Shown: piece by piece, positions 44,819 to 53,833 of the stretch
How the letters are laid out: every line of letters begins with the position of its first letter
How positions within the stretch are numbered: the stretch's first letter is position 1
Assembly: GCA_963720945.1 (NCBI GenBank)
Contig: CAVRHH010000005.1
Span: 186,001 to 250,000 of the forward strand
Source: Bog-532 sp963720945
GTDB taxonomy: Bacteria; Actinomycetota; Actinomycetes; Streptosporangiales; Streptosporangiaceae
DNA: 64,000 nt
Direction of reading: 5' to 3'
Made by a program: the position numbers and the translations under genes
Notes under the pieces: model-generated
Databases searched by the model: none
The model's input: the letters and a program-made list of their open reading frames with translations, nothing else
Told to the model about the DNA's origin: nothing

Positions 44819-45598
44819 CTACCGGGCCGAAATCCCGCCGTCGACAGGGATGACCGCGCCGTTGACGTAGGCGCCACCCCGGCTGGCCAGGAACACCGCC
44901 ACCCCCGCCATGTCGTCGGGGCGGCCGATCCGGCCGAGCGGCGCGTCGGCGGCGATCTGGTCGCCGTGCTCGCGCAGGGTCTGGGCCATCATCTTGGATT
45001 CGAAGGGGCCGGGGGCGACCGCATTGACCGTGATGTGCTGCGGGCCGAGTTCGACGGCGAGCACACGGGTCAGATGATGCAGCCCGGCCTTGGCCGCGGC
45101 GTAGGAGTAGTTCGGCACGAAGGGCACCCGGAGACCGTCGATCGAGCCGATATTGATGACCCGGGCCGGGTCGTCGGGAGTCGCGGCCTTGGCCAGCAGC
45201 GGCAGGAACGCCCGGGTCAGGAAGAACGGCGACTTCAGGTCCAGGTCCAGGACCTTGTCCCAGGCGGACGCCGGGAACTCCAGCAGTGGCGCGCCCCAGT
45301 TGGCGCCCGCGTTGTTGACGAGCACGTGCAGCCGGCCGGTGCGTCCGGCCACCTCATCGGCCAGCCGCCGGCACTCCTCCTCGCTGGACAGGTCCGCCGG
45401 GCACGCCCAGATCTGCTGCCCGGATGCGGCACCGGCGCGCAGTTCGGCCACGGCCTCGTCGCACGCTCCGGCCTTGCGCGAGGAGACCACGACCGACGCC
45501 CCCGCCTGCACGAGGCCGCGCGCGATCATCAGGCCGATGCCGCGTGAACCACCCGTGACGACCGCCGTCTTTCCGGTCAGATCGAACAGTCCACTCAC
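44819..45598 (-). CDS. Short-chain dehydrogenase/reductase (SDR)
   Basis: 259 residues from the GTG at 45598. Rossmann motif TGGSRGIG, the NNAG motif in VLVNNAGANW, Ser in INIGSIDG, active-site YxxxK in YSYAAAKAG, and the family C-terminal GAYVNGAVIPVDGGISA. NADP preference is suggested by SSRKAG after beta-2. Classical SDR fold, substrate not predictable (3-oxoacyl/alcohol type). Transcribed divergently from recQ with about 180 bases between starts. Confidence 0.92.
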   Translation of the reverse strand: MSGLFDLTGKTAVVTGGSRGIGLMIARGLVQAGASVVVSSRKAGACDEAVAELRAGAASGQQIWACPADLSSEEECRRLADEVAGRTGRLHVLVNNAGANWGAPLLEFPASAWDKVLDLDLKSPFFLTRAFLPLLAKAATPDDPARVINIGSIDGLRVPFVPNYSYAAAKAGLHHLTRVLAVELGPQHITVNAVAPGPFESKMMAQTLREHGDQIAADAPLGRIGRPDDMAGVAVFLASRGGAYVNGAVIPVDGGISAR

Positions 45599-45776
45599 AT
45601 GATCACCGCCGTTGGTCGGGTACGGGGTGACGGTACCCCGGAACGCCTGATCTGGTGGCATCGGTGCAGGCTGCCGCGGGCGGAGCAGGACCGGGTGCGT
45701 GTGAACCCCTGGGAGCAGGAAAGATGGTTCTGGACCGATCCCGGATGAGGTGACGTCGCGGACCGGCCGCCCGCCA

Positions 45777-48386
45777 GTGACAAGGAGCCTGACCACGTCC
45801 GACACACCTGACATACGGCACATCGCCGCCGCCGTCTTCGGCTACACCACCTTGCGGCCGGGGCAGCACCAGGCGGTGACCGCGCTGGCCCAGGGGCGTG
45901 ACTGCCTGGCCGTCATGCCGAGTGGCGCCGGCAAATCGGCGATCTATCAGCTCGCCGCGATCGTGCTCGGCGGCCCGGCGGTCATCGTATCCCCGCTGCT
46001 GTCGCTGCAGCAGGACCAGGCCGAGCATCTGCGCGCGCACGGCCTGACCGCCGTCACCGTCAACGGCGCCACGCCGGAGGGCCGCCGGGCGGAGGCCTAC
46101 GCCCTGCTCAGGGAGGGCAAAGCCGGCTTCGTCTTCCTGGCCCCCGAGCAGCTCGCCCGCGATGACGTGCGTGAGGTGCTGGCCGCGGCACCACCGCGCC
46201 TGTTCGCGGTAGACGAGGCGCACTGTGTGAGCGCGTGGGGTCATGACTTCCGTCCCGACTACCTGCGCATCGGCGACGTGGTCACGTCGCTGAACCAGCG
46301 CCCGGTGGTCGCGGCGCTCACCGCGACCGCCGCGCCTCCCGTCCGCGAGGAGATCGTCCGGCGGCTGTACCTGCGGGACCCGGCCCAGGTGATCCGGGGC
46401 TTCGACCGCCCCGAGATCCACCTGTCGGTGCGGGCCTTCCACGAGGCTGCCGACAAGGAGAGCGCGGTAGAAGAGGCTGTCGCAGGGTTTACCGGCACCG
46501 GCATCATCTACGCGGCGACCCGCGAGGAGACCGAGCAGTACGCGGAACGGCTCGGTGTCCGGCCCTACCACGCGGGGCTCAGCCGCGCAGAGCGGGCGGA
46601 GACCCAGCGGATCTTCTCCGGCGGCGCGACGATCGTGGCCACCAGCGCGTTCGGCATGGGCATCGACCGGCCCGACGTCAGGTTCGTCGCGCACGCGTCG
46701 GTGCCAGGGTCGCTGGATGAGTACTACCAGGAGATCGGCCGGGCCGGGCGGGACGGGAAAGACGCCACCGCCGTCTGTTTCTACCGGCCCGAAGACCTCG
46801 GGATCCGCCGGTTCTTCACCGCCGGCCTGCCCGACGAGACGCTGCTCGCCGAGGTGGCGGCGGCCACCCAGACGCCCGTGTCCGTGCGCGAGCTGGCCGC
46901 CCGCGCCGGGATGTCGGAACGCCGGCTCACCGGGCTGGTCAACCTGCTGGAAGCGGCGGGCGCGGTCCGGCTCACGGACGTCATCGAGCCGGTCGCCGGC
47001 GCGCCGTCGCCGGCCGACGCCGCGGTGAAGGCGATCGAGATCGCGGCGCACAACCGTTCCGTGGAGCGGTCACGGCTGGAGATGATGCGCCGGTACGCCG
47101 AGCTGACCGATTGCCGGCGGCGTTTCCTGCTGCGGTACTTCGGCCAGGGGGCCGACGACCCGTGCGGGCGATGCGACAACTGTGACGCCGGGCGGTCCAC
47201 TCCCGCCGGCCGCGATCACGGCGCGTTCGCGGTCGGCATGCGGGTCGGGCACCAGGAGTGGGGGCGCGGCGTGGTTCTCGCGGACGCCGGGGGGCGGCTC
47301 ACCGTGTTCTTCGACGAGGTGGGGTACCGGGAACTGCTCACCGAGGCGGTGCTGAACGGGCACATCCTGGCCCCCGTCAGCGCGCAGGCCCAGCACTCCG
47401 GGCCTGCTCCAGGTGCGATGAGCCGGTTAGCGGGTATGGGCTTGAGCATGAATTTCCCCCAGCATGACGCTGCCCCGGATGACCAGGCGCCCGGCGCGCG
47501 CGACGAGCCCGGCACGCCCGGCGCGCCTGACGTCGCCGACGTCGCCGCTATTGTCGCCGAGGTGAGCGAGTCGGCCGAGCGGCCGTCCCGTGGCCGTCCG
47601 GTCGGTGAGGTGGCCCGGTCCGCGCTCGCCCGCGTCGTCCGGGGCGGGACAGGCGTCACCCGCCGGGGGGCGGACGTCGCCAGGCGCGGGGCCGATGCCG
47701 CCCGGCGCGGCCCCGGCGTCTCCCGCCGGAACACGAGCGATCCCCGGCCCGGGACGGGTATCGCGGGACGTGGGACGCGGCTGGCCGGACGCGGCGTGTT
47801 TGCGGGAACCCGCTGGCTGGCCAGCCAGGTACTCGCGCTGGCGCCCCGGCTGCCGGTCCGGGACCAGGCCACGTTGCGGGCCCAGTTCCCGGGCAGGTCG
47901 CCCGACGAGCTCGCCGACGCGCTGATCGAGGGCGCGTCGCGCGCGTCCGCGGCCGTCGGCGCCACGGTAGGCGTGTGGTCCGTCCTGCCGGTCGCGCCCG
48001 CCTTCCCGGCCGAGATCGTCACCGAGACGCTCACGCTCGTGGGCATCGAGATCAAGCTCATCGCCGAACTGCACGAGGTCTACGGACTGCGGCCGCCCGG
48101 CGACTTCGCCAGCCGGATGACGGCTTTCGTGGGCGCGTGGGCCCACCGCCGCGGTGTCGCGCTCACGTCCGGCGGGATGGTGCTCGCCATCGGCTCCCCG
48201 CTCGGGCGCCGGCTGCAGCTCCGGCTCGCCGCCCGGGCGGGGCGGAGCGCCCTTTCGCTGGGCCCGCTGCTGACCGGAGCCGCCGCAGGCGCCATGCTCA
48301 ACCGCCGCGAGACGCGCCGGCTTGGCCACCAGATCCGGGACGACCTGCGGAAGAAGTCTCCGGTCACGGCGGCCTGGCCGGGCTGA
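45777..48386 (+). CDS. recQ: RecQ-family ATP-dependent DNA helicase with C-terminal EcsC-like extension
   Basis: 869 residues from GTG 45777 (GTG 45750 or a CTG at 45789 next to AAGGAG are alternatives). RecQ core: FGYTTLRPGQHQAV, Walker A MPSGAGKS, VDEAHCVSAWGHDFRPDY (DEAH box) and ALTATA, then the second RecA lobe with AFGMGIDRPDVRFVAHASVP and DEYYQEIGRAGRDG. The RQC zinc site CRRRFLLRYFGQGADDPCGR, CDNC and a small beta domain bring the helicase to about residue 550. A low-complexity Arg-rich linker then leads to about 190 residues (RSPDELADALIEGASRASAA, GIEIKLIAELHEVYGLRPPG) resembling EcsC-like membrane-associated proteins. I remember that part as a separate protein in other actinomycetes, so this may be a fusion. 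Confidence 0.9.
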   Translation: MTRSLTTSDTPDIRHIAAAVFGYTTLRPGQHQAVTALAQGRDCLAVMPSGAGKSAIYQLAAIVLGGPAVIVSPLLSLQQDQAEHLRAHGLTAVTVNGATPEGRRAEAYALLREGKAGFVFLAPEQLARDDVREVLAAAPPRLFAVDEAHCVSAWGHDFRPDYLRIGDVVTSLNQRPVVAALTATAAPPVREEIVRRLYLRDPAQVIRGFDRPEIHLSVRAFHEAADKESAVEEAVAGFTGTGIIYAATREETEQYAERLGVRPYHAGLSRAERAETQRIFSGGATIVATSAFGMGIDRPDVRFVAHASVPGSLDEYYQEIGRAGRDGKDATAVCFYRPEDLGIRRFFTAGLPDETLLAEVAAATQTPVSVRELAARAGMSERRLTGLVNLLEAAGAVRLTDVIEPVAGAPSPADAAVKAIEIAAHNRSVERSRLEMMRRYAELTDCRRRFLLRYFGQGADDPCGRCDNCDAGRSTPAGRDHGAFAVGMRVGHQEWGRGVVLADAGGRLTVFFDEVGYRELLTEAVLNGHILAPVSAQAQHSGPAPGAMSRLAGMGLSMNFPQHDAAPDDQAPGARDEPGTPGAPDVADVAAIVAEVSESAERPSRGRPVGEVARSALARVVRGGTGVTRRGADVARRGADAARRGPGVSRRNTSDPRPGTGIAGRGTRLAGRGVFAGTRWLASQVLALAPRLPVRDQATLRAQFPGRSPDELADALIEGASRASAAVGATVGVWSVLPVAPAFPAEIVTETLTLVGIEIKLIAELHEVYGLRPPGDFASRMTAFVGAWAHRRGVALTSGGMVLAIGSPLGRRLQLRLAARAGRSALSLGPLLTGAAAGAMLNRRETRRLGHQIRDDLRKKSPVTAAWPG

Positions 48387-48644
48387 ACACGTCCGCTCAG
48401 GCCCCGGGCCCATCCCCGCGTCACCGGTCGCGGTGGCGCCGCCCTGATGGCGTGATCAGGCCGCCGCAGGTTGCCGACCCGGCCCCCGCCCGGCCCGCCC
48501 TGGCAACGGCTCTACCTGGGCGTTTTACCCGGCGACGCGCTGTAAAGGGCAGAATTTTCCGGTCCTGTCCCGTCTAGGGTGGTGCCAGTAAACATTCCCA
48601 TGATCGTCCGTGAGGTTCCTCATCTTTAGGCGGTAACGGATTCC

Positions 48645-49082
48645 ATGAGGGTCACGATGATGCTCGCCGACCACGCTCAGGTGGCCGACAGCAAGTTGTT
48701 CATTTCGGGGGGCGGCTGGTCCGTCTGCGGACCCGGCCCGGTGGCCTGCGGGGTGGCGGTGCTCTTCCACATCCCCTGGCAGCACACGAACGAGAAGATT
48801 TCCTTCACGCTGAGACTGCTTGACGAAGACGGGGCGCCGGTCAGCCAGCCGGGGCCCGGCGGGGGACAGGAAGTCCAGGCGGGCGGGCAGTTCGAGGCGG
48901 GACGCCCGGCGGGCCTGGCGCCCGGAACCGAGATCAACGTGCCGATCGCCTTCAATACGGTGCTTCAGCTGCCGCAGGGCGCACGCTTCACCTGGGTGCT
49001 GGAAATCGACGGGCAGGCTGACGAGGAATGGCGGCTGTCCTTCGGCACCCGCGAGGCCCCGTCGTCGGTACAGCCCAGCTAG
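48645..49082 (+). CDS. DUF6941-family protein
   Basis: 145 residues, all-beta. It opens MRVTMMLADHAQVADSKLFI with GGGWSVCGPG and HIPWQHTNEKISFTLRLLDE, and closes LPQGARFTWVLEIDGQADEE. These are the conserved parts of DUF6941, a small actinobacterial family with no assigned function. Single gene, no signal peptide or membrane segment. Lies between recQ and mscL. Confidence 0.85.
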   Translation: MRVTMMLADHAQVADSKLFISGGGWSVCGPGPVACGVAVLFHIPWQHTNEKISFTLRLLDEDGAPVSQPGPGGGQEVQAGGQFEAGRPAGLAPGTEINVPIAFNTVLQLPQGARFTWVLEIDGQADEEWRLSFGTREAPSSVQPS

Positions 49083-49165
49083 GCGGCTTGCACGGCAGCG
49101 GAGAAGCACGGCCGTACCGGGGCGGCGGGACCTGAGAAATCTAGCGAACGAAAAGGAGACGCCGC

Positions 49166-49580
49166 GTGAGCGGTTTCCGGAGTTTCTGCTGCGGGGCAAC
49201 CTCATAGACCTCGCGGTGGCGGTCGTCATCGGCACCGCCTTCACGGCCATCGTGACGGTTCTGGTCAAGGACCTCATCACACCGCTCATCGCCGCCGCGG
49301 GGGCAAGCCCAATTTCGGGAACCTGTCCTTTACGGTCAACCACAGCAAGTTCGCCTACGGCGACTTCATCAACGCGCTCGTGACCTTCGTCATCATCGCG
49401 GCGGTTGTGTACTTCCTGGTCGTCATGCCCGTTGGCAGGCTGCTGGACATGCTGATACGCAAGCAGGCAGCCACCGAGCGTGAATGCCCGCAATGCCTCA
49501 GCTCGATCCCGGTCGCCGCCCGCAAGTGCATGTACTGCACCTCGGACCTGACGCCGCCGGCAACCACGGCGGTGCCGTAA
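49166..49580 (+). pseudogene. mscL: Large-conductance mechanosensitive channel MscL, two one-base frameshifts (probable sequence errors)
   Basis: From GTG 49166 (AAAAGGAG upstream) the protein should read VSGFREFLLRGNLIDLAVAV, then VIGTAFTAIVTVLVKDLITP, the MscL TM1, but a G is missing at about 49180. A second G is missing in the run near 49299-49303, before KPNFGNLSF. After both, TM2 (NALVTFVIIAAVVYFLVVMP) and a cytoplasmic C-terminus with CPQCLSSIPVAARKCMYC follow in frame to 49580. Restoring two G residues gives exactly 138 residues. Two G-run deletions in one conserved gene point to read errors. MscL is an osmotic safety valve in the membrane. Confidence 0.88.
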
Positions 49581-49618
49581 CACGCTCCGAGCGGCAGCGG
49601 GCTTCCCGCGTCCCTGGT

Positions 49619-49659
49619 GTCTGGGCCCGGCCCGGGGCCTGGCCGTGCCGGGCCCAGAC
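49619..49659 (+). terminator. Strong hairpin terminator after mscL
   Basis: GTCTGGGCCCGGC (49619-49631) pairs perfectly with GCCGGGCCCAGAC (49647-49659): 13-bp stem, 15-base loop, followed by GTCTTGGG. About 40 bases past the mscL stop. Confidence 0.8.
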
Positions 49660-49755
49660 GTCTTGGGAGGAGAGGGCTTGTCCCTCGTGCTTTCCAGCCT
49701 GGCGGCCTTACCTGATACCAGGCTGAGCCGAAGCTGAAAAACCTCTAAGCGGCGG

Positions 49756-50403
49756 CTAGCGCGCCGTGCGGGGCCTGTCTATCGTCCTGGACGGGGCCGA
49801 TTCAGCTGCCGCCCAGCTGGCGAGCTGCTCCGACGCCTGCCCAGGCAGTTCGCCTGACGCCCATCCGGCCAGTTCGGCGGCGATGGGGTCGGGCAGGTCC
49901 TGAGGCCGGCCCGGACTCACCGGCGCCTGGTGATACCCGCGGGCGACCGGAGCCAGTGACGTGCCCGGGCCGCTCATCATCGCCCGTTCCGCGCTGGCCG
50001 GGCCGGTCATCGCCGCAGGCTCCTCGGTGTCCGCCAGCCGGGCCAGCGGCTCGGACGGCACGTCCCAGGGGCGCACCAGCGGCTCCGGGGAAACGTCCCG
50101 GGGCAGCGGCCCGCTCCCGTTGACGGCCCGCTGAGCCGGGCCGCTGACCAGGTGCGGTTCCGGCGGTGTCACGCCGGCGCATTCGTGACTCTCCAGGAAG
50201 TCCGCGAAGTACTCGGCTTCTGCGGCGTCGACACCGAGGACCACGCGAGGCTGGCCCATCGGCTCCTTGAGCGAGTAACCCACGTAGCTGGCCAGCGGGT
50301 CCGAAGACCCCGCGAGGCCATGGAGCGCTCGCCAGCGCTCCCATGCCTGTTCCAGCCGTGCAGCGGCGTAACCGGCACGCGCGACCAACTCCGGATCACG
50401 CAT
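49756..50403 (-). CDS. Conserved hypothetical protein, Pro/Ala-rich C-terminus
   Basis: 215 residues from the ATG at 50403, which has GGGAGG upstream. The N-terminal 90 residues look folded (DPELVARAGYAAARLEQAWE, RWRALHGL, then PMGQPRVVLGVDAAEAEYFA and DFLESHECAG); the rest is rich in Pro, Ser, Ala and Glu. Family not recognised. It sits next to bldC in the same orientation, separated by about 400 bases. Coding is supported by the regular codon pattern of the N-terminal part. Confidence 0.7.
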   Translation of the reverse strand: MRDPELVARAGYAAARLEQAWERWRALHGLAGSSDPLASYVGYSLKEPMGQPRVVLGVDAAEAEYFADFLESHECAGVTPPEPHLVSGPAQRAVNGSGPLPRDVSPEPLVRPWDVPSEPLARLADTEEPAAMTGPASAERAMMSGPGTSLAPVARGYHQAPVSPGRPQDLPDPIAAELAGWASGELPGQASEQLASWAAAESAPSRTIDRPRTAR

Positions 50404-50809
50404 TGTGCGATCCCTCCCCATGAACGCGACGCAATGTCGCGTCCCCCGACCGAGGACGGCCGACCATACGTTGCGTCCGCTCGTTCGGACGCGAACCAGT
50501 ATGCCGAATACCGCCGTTCAGCAGGCATGATTACAGATCTTTACTGAATCATCACTCACTGTAACCGCTCGCGAGCGGTCGTCTCTCTCGGTCTGCCCTT
50601 TAAGTATGCTGACCTGGATCGGCCCCGGCAGCGCGCGCCCGCGAGGTGCGGCGCCCATGCGCCTGCCGGCGAAACACGGCCCGAAGTGGCATTTTGTCCA
50701 CCGGGGCCGACCCCCCAAACTAGCCCGAAGACTGCCGCCGCGCGTGCGGTGCGCCCTGGCACACAATGCCCCCCTGGCGCACGCCATAGGCACGCGAATG
50801 CGGCATGCG
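50404..50809. other. Gap between hypothetical gene and bldC, no gene seen
   Basis: About 400 bases downstream of the bldC stop; no convincing frame or RNA structure. It probably holds the 3' region of bldC and the promoter of the next gene. Confidence 0.35.
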
Positions 50810-51013
50810 TCACTCTGAACGCTGCTGCGGAATGCCAGCGAGCAGCGCGCGGACTTCGGTCTCCCGGTACCGGCGGTGCCCACCGAGCGTGCGGATGGAC
50901 GTGAGCTTGCCTGCCTTGGCCCACCGCGTAACGGTCTTCGGGTCGACTCGGAACATCGTCGCGACCTCGGCCGGCGTCAGCAGCGGCTCTGCCTCGGGTG
51001 TACGTGCAGCCAT
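50810..51013 (-). CDS. bldC: BldC, MerR-like developmental regulator
   Basis: 67 residues, the expected size of BldC. It is one winged helix-turn-helix of the MerR type: LLTPAEVATMFRVDPKTVTR, then WAKAGKLTSIRTLGGHRRYR and ETEVRALLAG. BldC binds direct repeats cooperatively and controls the timing of aerial growth and sporulation in Streptomyces. The neighbouring conserved gene and leucine/valine dehydrogenase reproduce the Streptomyces locus. Its presence supports a differentiating, filamentous host. Confidence 0.95.
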   Translation of the reverse strand: MAARTPEAEPLLTPAEVATMFRVDPKTVTRWAKAGKLTSIRTLGGHRRYRETEVRALLAGIPQQRSE

Positions 51014-51625
51014 TTTGCGGCCTCTCCTCCTGGACCGAAACTTGCGATCCTGCGTTCGTTCCTTGCGTGGAGCTCCAAAACCGGAGCCTGTCGTTGATGT
51101 CCCATATGGTGTACAGAGACCATATTGCCATCACCAGCGGTGACAAGTCGACCACCCGGCGCAAAGTTTTCTATCTCGTACTTCTGCGGCCCGCCGTCTT
51201 GCTGTCACTGAGTGTAAGTGTAGCGATACTTAGAGTTGCATCGTGGCAGATTCGGAAATACTGCGACCGGAGCCGTCAGGCGCCCGAGCGCGGCAGACGC
51301 GGCAAGCCATCATGAGACGGGCATAGCGGTCCCCCGCTTGATAGCATATAGTGACCTAAGTTCACACATGCGTCACGAACCGGCCAGGCATCTGCGGCAC
51401 AGGGTAAGCAGACAACCACAGCCGGCGAGCAGCAGGGGGCAGAGCCAAATGATTACTTTCAGTAGCCGACTTGGCCCAGAGATGTGCACGGACCGTAGTG
51501 AACCCGGACCGCCCGGGCTGCGCGGCCCGCGCCTTGGCCGGCGTCCGCCCGATCACCCGCGGCACATCGGCGCGCAGAATTACCGGAACACCGGACCGTA
51601 AATGCGCGGTGAGTGTGCCCGGCTG
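51014..51625. other. bldC upstream region, no gene seen
   Basis: About 610 bases with lower GC in parts. It is expected to contain the bldC promoter and leader. No frame looks coding. Confidence 0.4.
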
Positions 51626-52084
51626 TCAGTTGGCTGACTCGGCCTCGCGCAGTGCCTTCCCCCGGCCGGCGGCCCGCCGGTACATGGCGATCGCCAGTTC
51701 GGGCTCATCCTGGGCCAGGCCGCTGATGGCGGTGCCGATCTCCGCGACCGACTGGTCGCCGCGCAGCGCGTCGTCGGTGAGCAGATGGACCAGGCCGCCA
51801 TAATCCAGTTCGACCACCGACTGCGGGTGAAATTCCTCCAGCCAGCGCGCGACGTCCTCCAGTTCCGCGGTCACGGCCAGAGACCGGCGCCGTATCTCTT
51901 CCGGGCGGCCCAGCGGTCCGCGCAGCCCCCGGCGCACGGCGGCCAGCCCGCGGGCCAGCCGGCGGCGCGCCTGGACCATAGCCGTCGCGTATATAAGGGT
52001 GCGTACGGCCGAAGCCGTGGCCGGCCCGATGGCCCCCGTCTCCTCCCCCGTAAGCTCGCGATATCCGGCATACGAGAAAGTCAC
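51626..52084 (-). CDS. Conserved hypothetical protein between bldC and vdh
   Basis: 152 residues from a GTG at 52084 (VTFSYAGYRELTGEETGAIG); upstream codons are Arg/Pro-rich and unlikely to be translated. The protein is helical: SAVRTLIYATAMVQARRRLA, RRRSLAVTAELEDVARWLEE, YGGLVHLLTDDALRGDQSVA and DEPELAIAMYRRAAGRGKAL. No known domain. An equivalent gene sits between bldC and vdh in Streptomyces, so it belongs to a conserved cluster. Divergent from vdh with about 110 bases between starts. Confidence 0.75.
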   Translation of the reverse strand: MTFSYAGYRELTGEETGAIGPATASAVRTLIYATAMVQARRRLARGLAAVRRGLRGPLGRPEEIRRRSLAVTAELEDVARWLEEFHPQSVVELDYGGLVHLLTDDALRGDQSVAEIGTAISGLAQDEPELAIAMYRRAAGRGKALREAESAN

Positions 52085-52197
52085 TCTGTGCAAACGGAGC
52101 CCGCCGGAGTAAGCCCCGGCAGCGGCCCGCGGCCCCCTAAGCTGTGGGCAGATCCCGCGCGGGCGAGGGCGCGGGCACAACCGGAAGAGTCACCACA

Positions 52198-53298
52198 GTG
52201 ACGCATGTGTTCACGACGCCTCACAAGGGCATGGGCAGCACCGAACGCGCCGGCCATGAGCAGGTCGCCTTCTGCCAGGACACCCGGACCGGGCTGAAGG
52301 CCATCATCGCGATCTATTCCACGGCGCTGGGGCCCGCCTTGGGCGGCACCCGCTTCTACCCCTACGGCAGCGAAGACGAGGCCCTCACCGACGCGCTGCG
52401 GCTCTCGGCCGCCATGGCCTACAAGAACGCCCTCGCGGGACTGGACCACGGAGGCGGCAAGGCCGTCATCATCGGGGATCCGGCCCAGCTGAAGACCGAG
52501 CCGCTGCTCCGTGCGTACGGGCGTTTCATCGGCTCGCTGGGCGGCCGCTACATCACCGCCTGCGACGTCGGCACGCGCAGCGAGGACATGGACATCATCG
52601 CGCGCGAATGCGCGTTCGTCACCGGCCGCACCCCGGCCTACGGCGGAGCCGGCGACTCTTCGGTGCTGACCGCGCTCGGCGTGTTCCAGGGCCTGCGGGC
52701 CGCCGCCGGGCACCTGTGGGGCTCCACCAGCCTGCGCGGCCGCCGGGTCGGCGTCGAAGGCGTCGGCAAAGTCGGCCGCAAGCTGGTCGGCCATCTCGCC
52801 GACGATGGCGCCGACGTGGTGATCTGCGACGTCAGCGAGGCCGCGGTCGAAAGCGTCCGGGCCCGGTACCCGGACGTCGAGGTCGCAGGCGGCGCCACGG
52901 AACTGCTGGCCGCCGGCCTGGACGTGTTCTCGCCGTGCGCGCTCGGCGGCAGCGTCGGCGACTACGTGGCGGCCACCCTCAGCGCAAAGATCATCTGCGG
53001 CGGGGCGAACAACCAGCTCGGGCACGCCGGGGTGGAGAAACTGCTCGCCGACCGCGGCATCCTCTACGCGCCGGATTACGTCGTCAACGCCGGCGGCGTC
53101 ATCCAGGTCGCCGACGAGCTGTCCGGCTTCAGCTTCGACCGCGCGAAAGCGCGCGCCGAGCAGATATTTGCCACCACATCACGGATCTTCGAGATCGCGG
53201 AAGCCGAGGGTGTGCCGCCGTCGGCCGCGGCTGACCGGCTCGCGGAGCAGCGGATGTCCGATGTCGGAAGGCTCCGCGGCATCTGGCTCGGCGGCTGA
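52198..53298 (+). CDS. vdh: Valine/leucine dehydrogenase (Glu/Leu/Phe/Val family)
   Basis: 366 residues from GTG 52198 (GGAAGAG upstream). The catalytic Lys lies in the Gly-rich LDHGGGKAVI, with GPALGGTRFYPY for substrate binding; the NAD-binding Rossmann motif is GVEGVGKVGRKLVGHLADDG, then VICDVSE. C-terminal ICGGANNQLGHAG and APDYVVNAGGVI are family-typical. It deaminates branched-chain amino acids to 2-oxoacids, feeding the Bkd complex and giving precursors for branched fatty acids and polyketides. Same place as in Streptomyces, next to bldC and the DUF3073 gene. Confidence 0.93.
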   Translation: MTHVFTTPHKGMGSTERAGHEQVAFCQDTRTGLKAIIAIYSTALGPALGGTRFYPYGSEDEALTDALRLSAAMAYKNALAGLDHGGGKAVIIGDPAQLKTEPLLRAYGRFIGSLGGRYITACDVGTRSEDMDIIARECAFVTGRTPAYGGAGDSSVLTALGVFQGLRAAAGHLWGSTSLRGRRVGVEGVGKVGRKLVGHLADDGADVVICDVSEAAVESVRARYPDVEVAGGATELLAAGLDVFSPCALGGSVGDYVAATLSAKIICGGANNQLGHAGVEKLLADRGILYAPDYVVNAGGVIQVADELSGFSFDRAKARAEQIFATTSRIFEIAEAEGVPPSAAADRLAEQRMSDVGRLRGIWLGG

Positions 53299-53518
53299 AC
53301 CGCCCGCACGGCACAATCCGGGCAGGACGCGGCACCGCGTGGAGTGCATCTGCGTAGGCATGGGGGCCGCAAAGCAGGTACGGTTGTACCTGTACGGAAG
53401 CTGGTGCGCGCCGAACTCCTATTGGAGGAGTAAGGCGGGTCCGTTTGTTGTGCGGAAAGCCAGCAACGCAGACATCATGGGGCCTGACCGGCTCCGGACG
53501 TTCGAGGGGGTCGAGCCA

Positions 53519-53737
53519 ATGGGGCGCGGCCGAGCCAAGGCCAAGCAGGTGAAGGTTGCCCGCCAGCTCAAGTACAACAGCGGCGGCACGGACCTTGACC
53601 GGCTGCGTGCGGAGCTGGGCGTGGGAGCGGATCAGCATGACCGGGCGTACGACCCGGTCGGTGCGGACCACGACGACGAAGACGACGAGGCCGAAGAAGA
53701 CGACGAAGACGAAGACGACGAGTGGTCGGCTTCGTAG
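53519..53737 (+). CDS. DUF3073-family acidic-tailed protein
   Basis: 72 residues from ATG 53519 with GAGGGGG upstream. The family signature MGRGRAKAKQVKVARQLKYN and GGTDLDRLRAEL is present, and the C-terminus is a run of Asp/Glu (about 20 acidic residues). The protein is basic at one end and very acidic at the other, with probable disorder in the tail. Function unknown; the gene lies between vdh and purM in many actinomycetes. The codon and length match exactly. Confidence 0.92.
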   Translation: MGRGRAKAKQVKVARQLKYNSGGTDLDRLRAELGVGADQHDRAYDPVGADHDDEDDEAEEDDEDEDDEWSAS

Positions 53738-53833
53738 CCGGTTACGGCCTGTTCGCCTCCGGTGACCCGCGGCCTGTCCGCCTGCGGTAATTCCACGGCC
53801 TGTGCACCAGCAGGCACCTGCGCCTGCCTGCGC

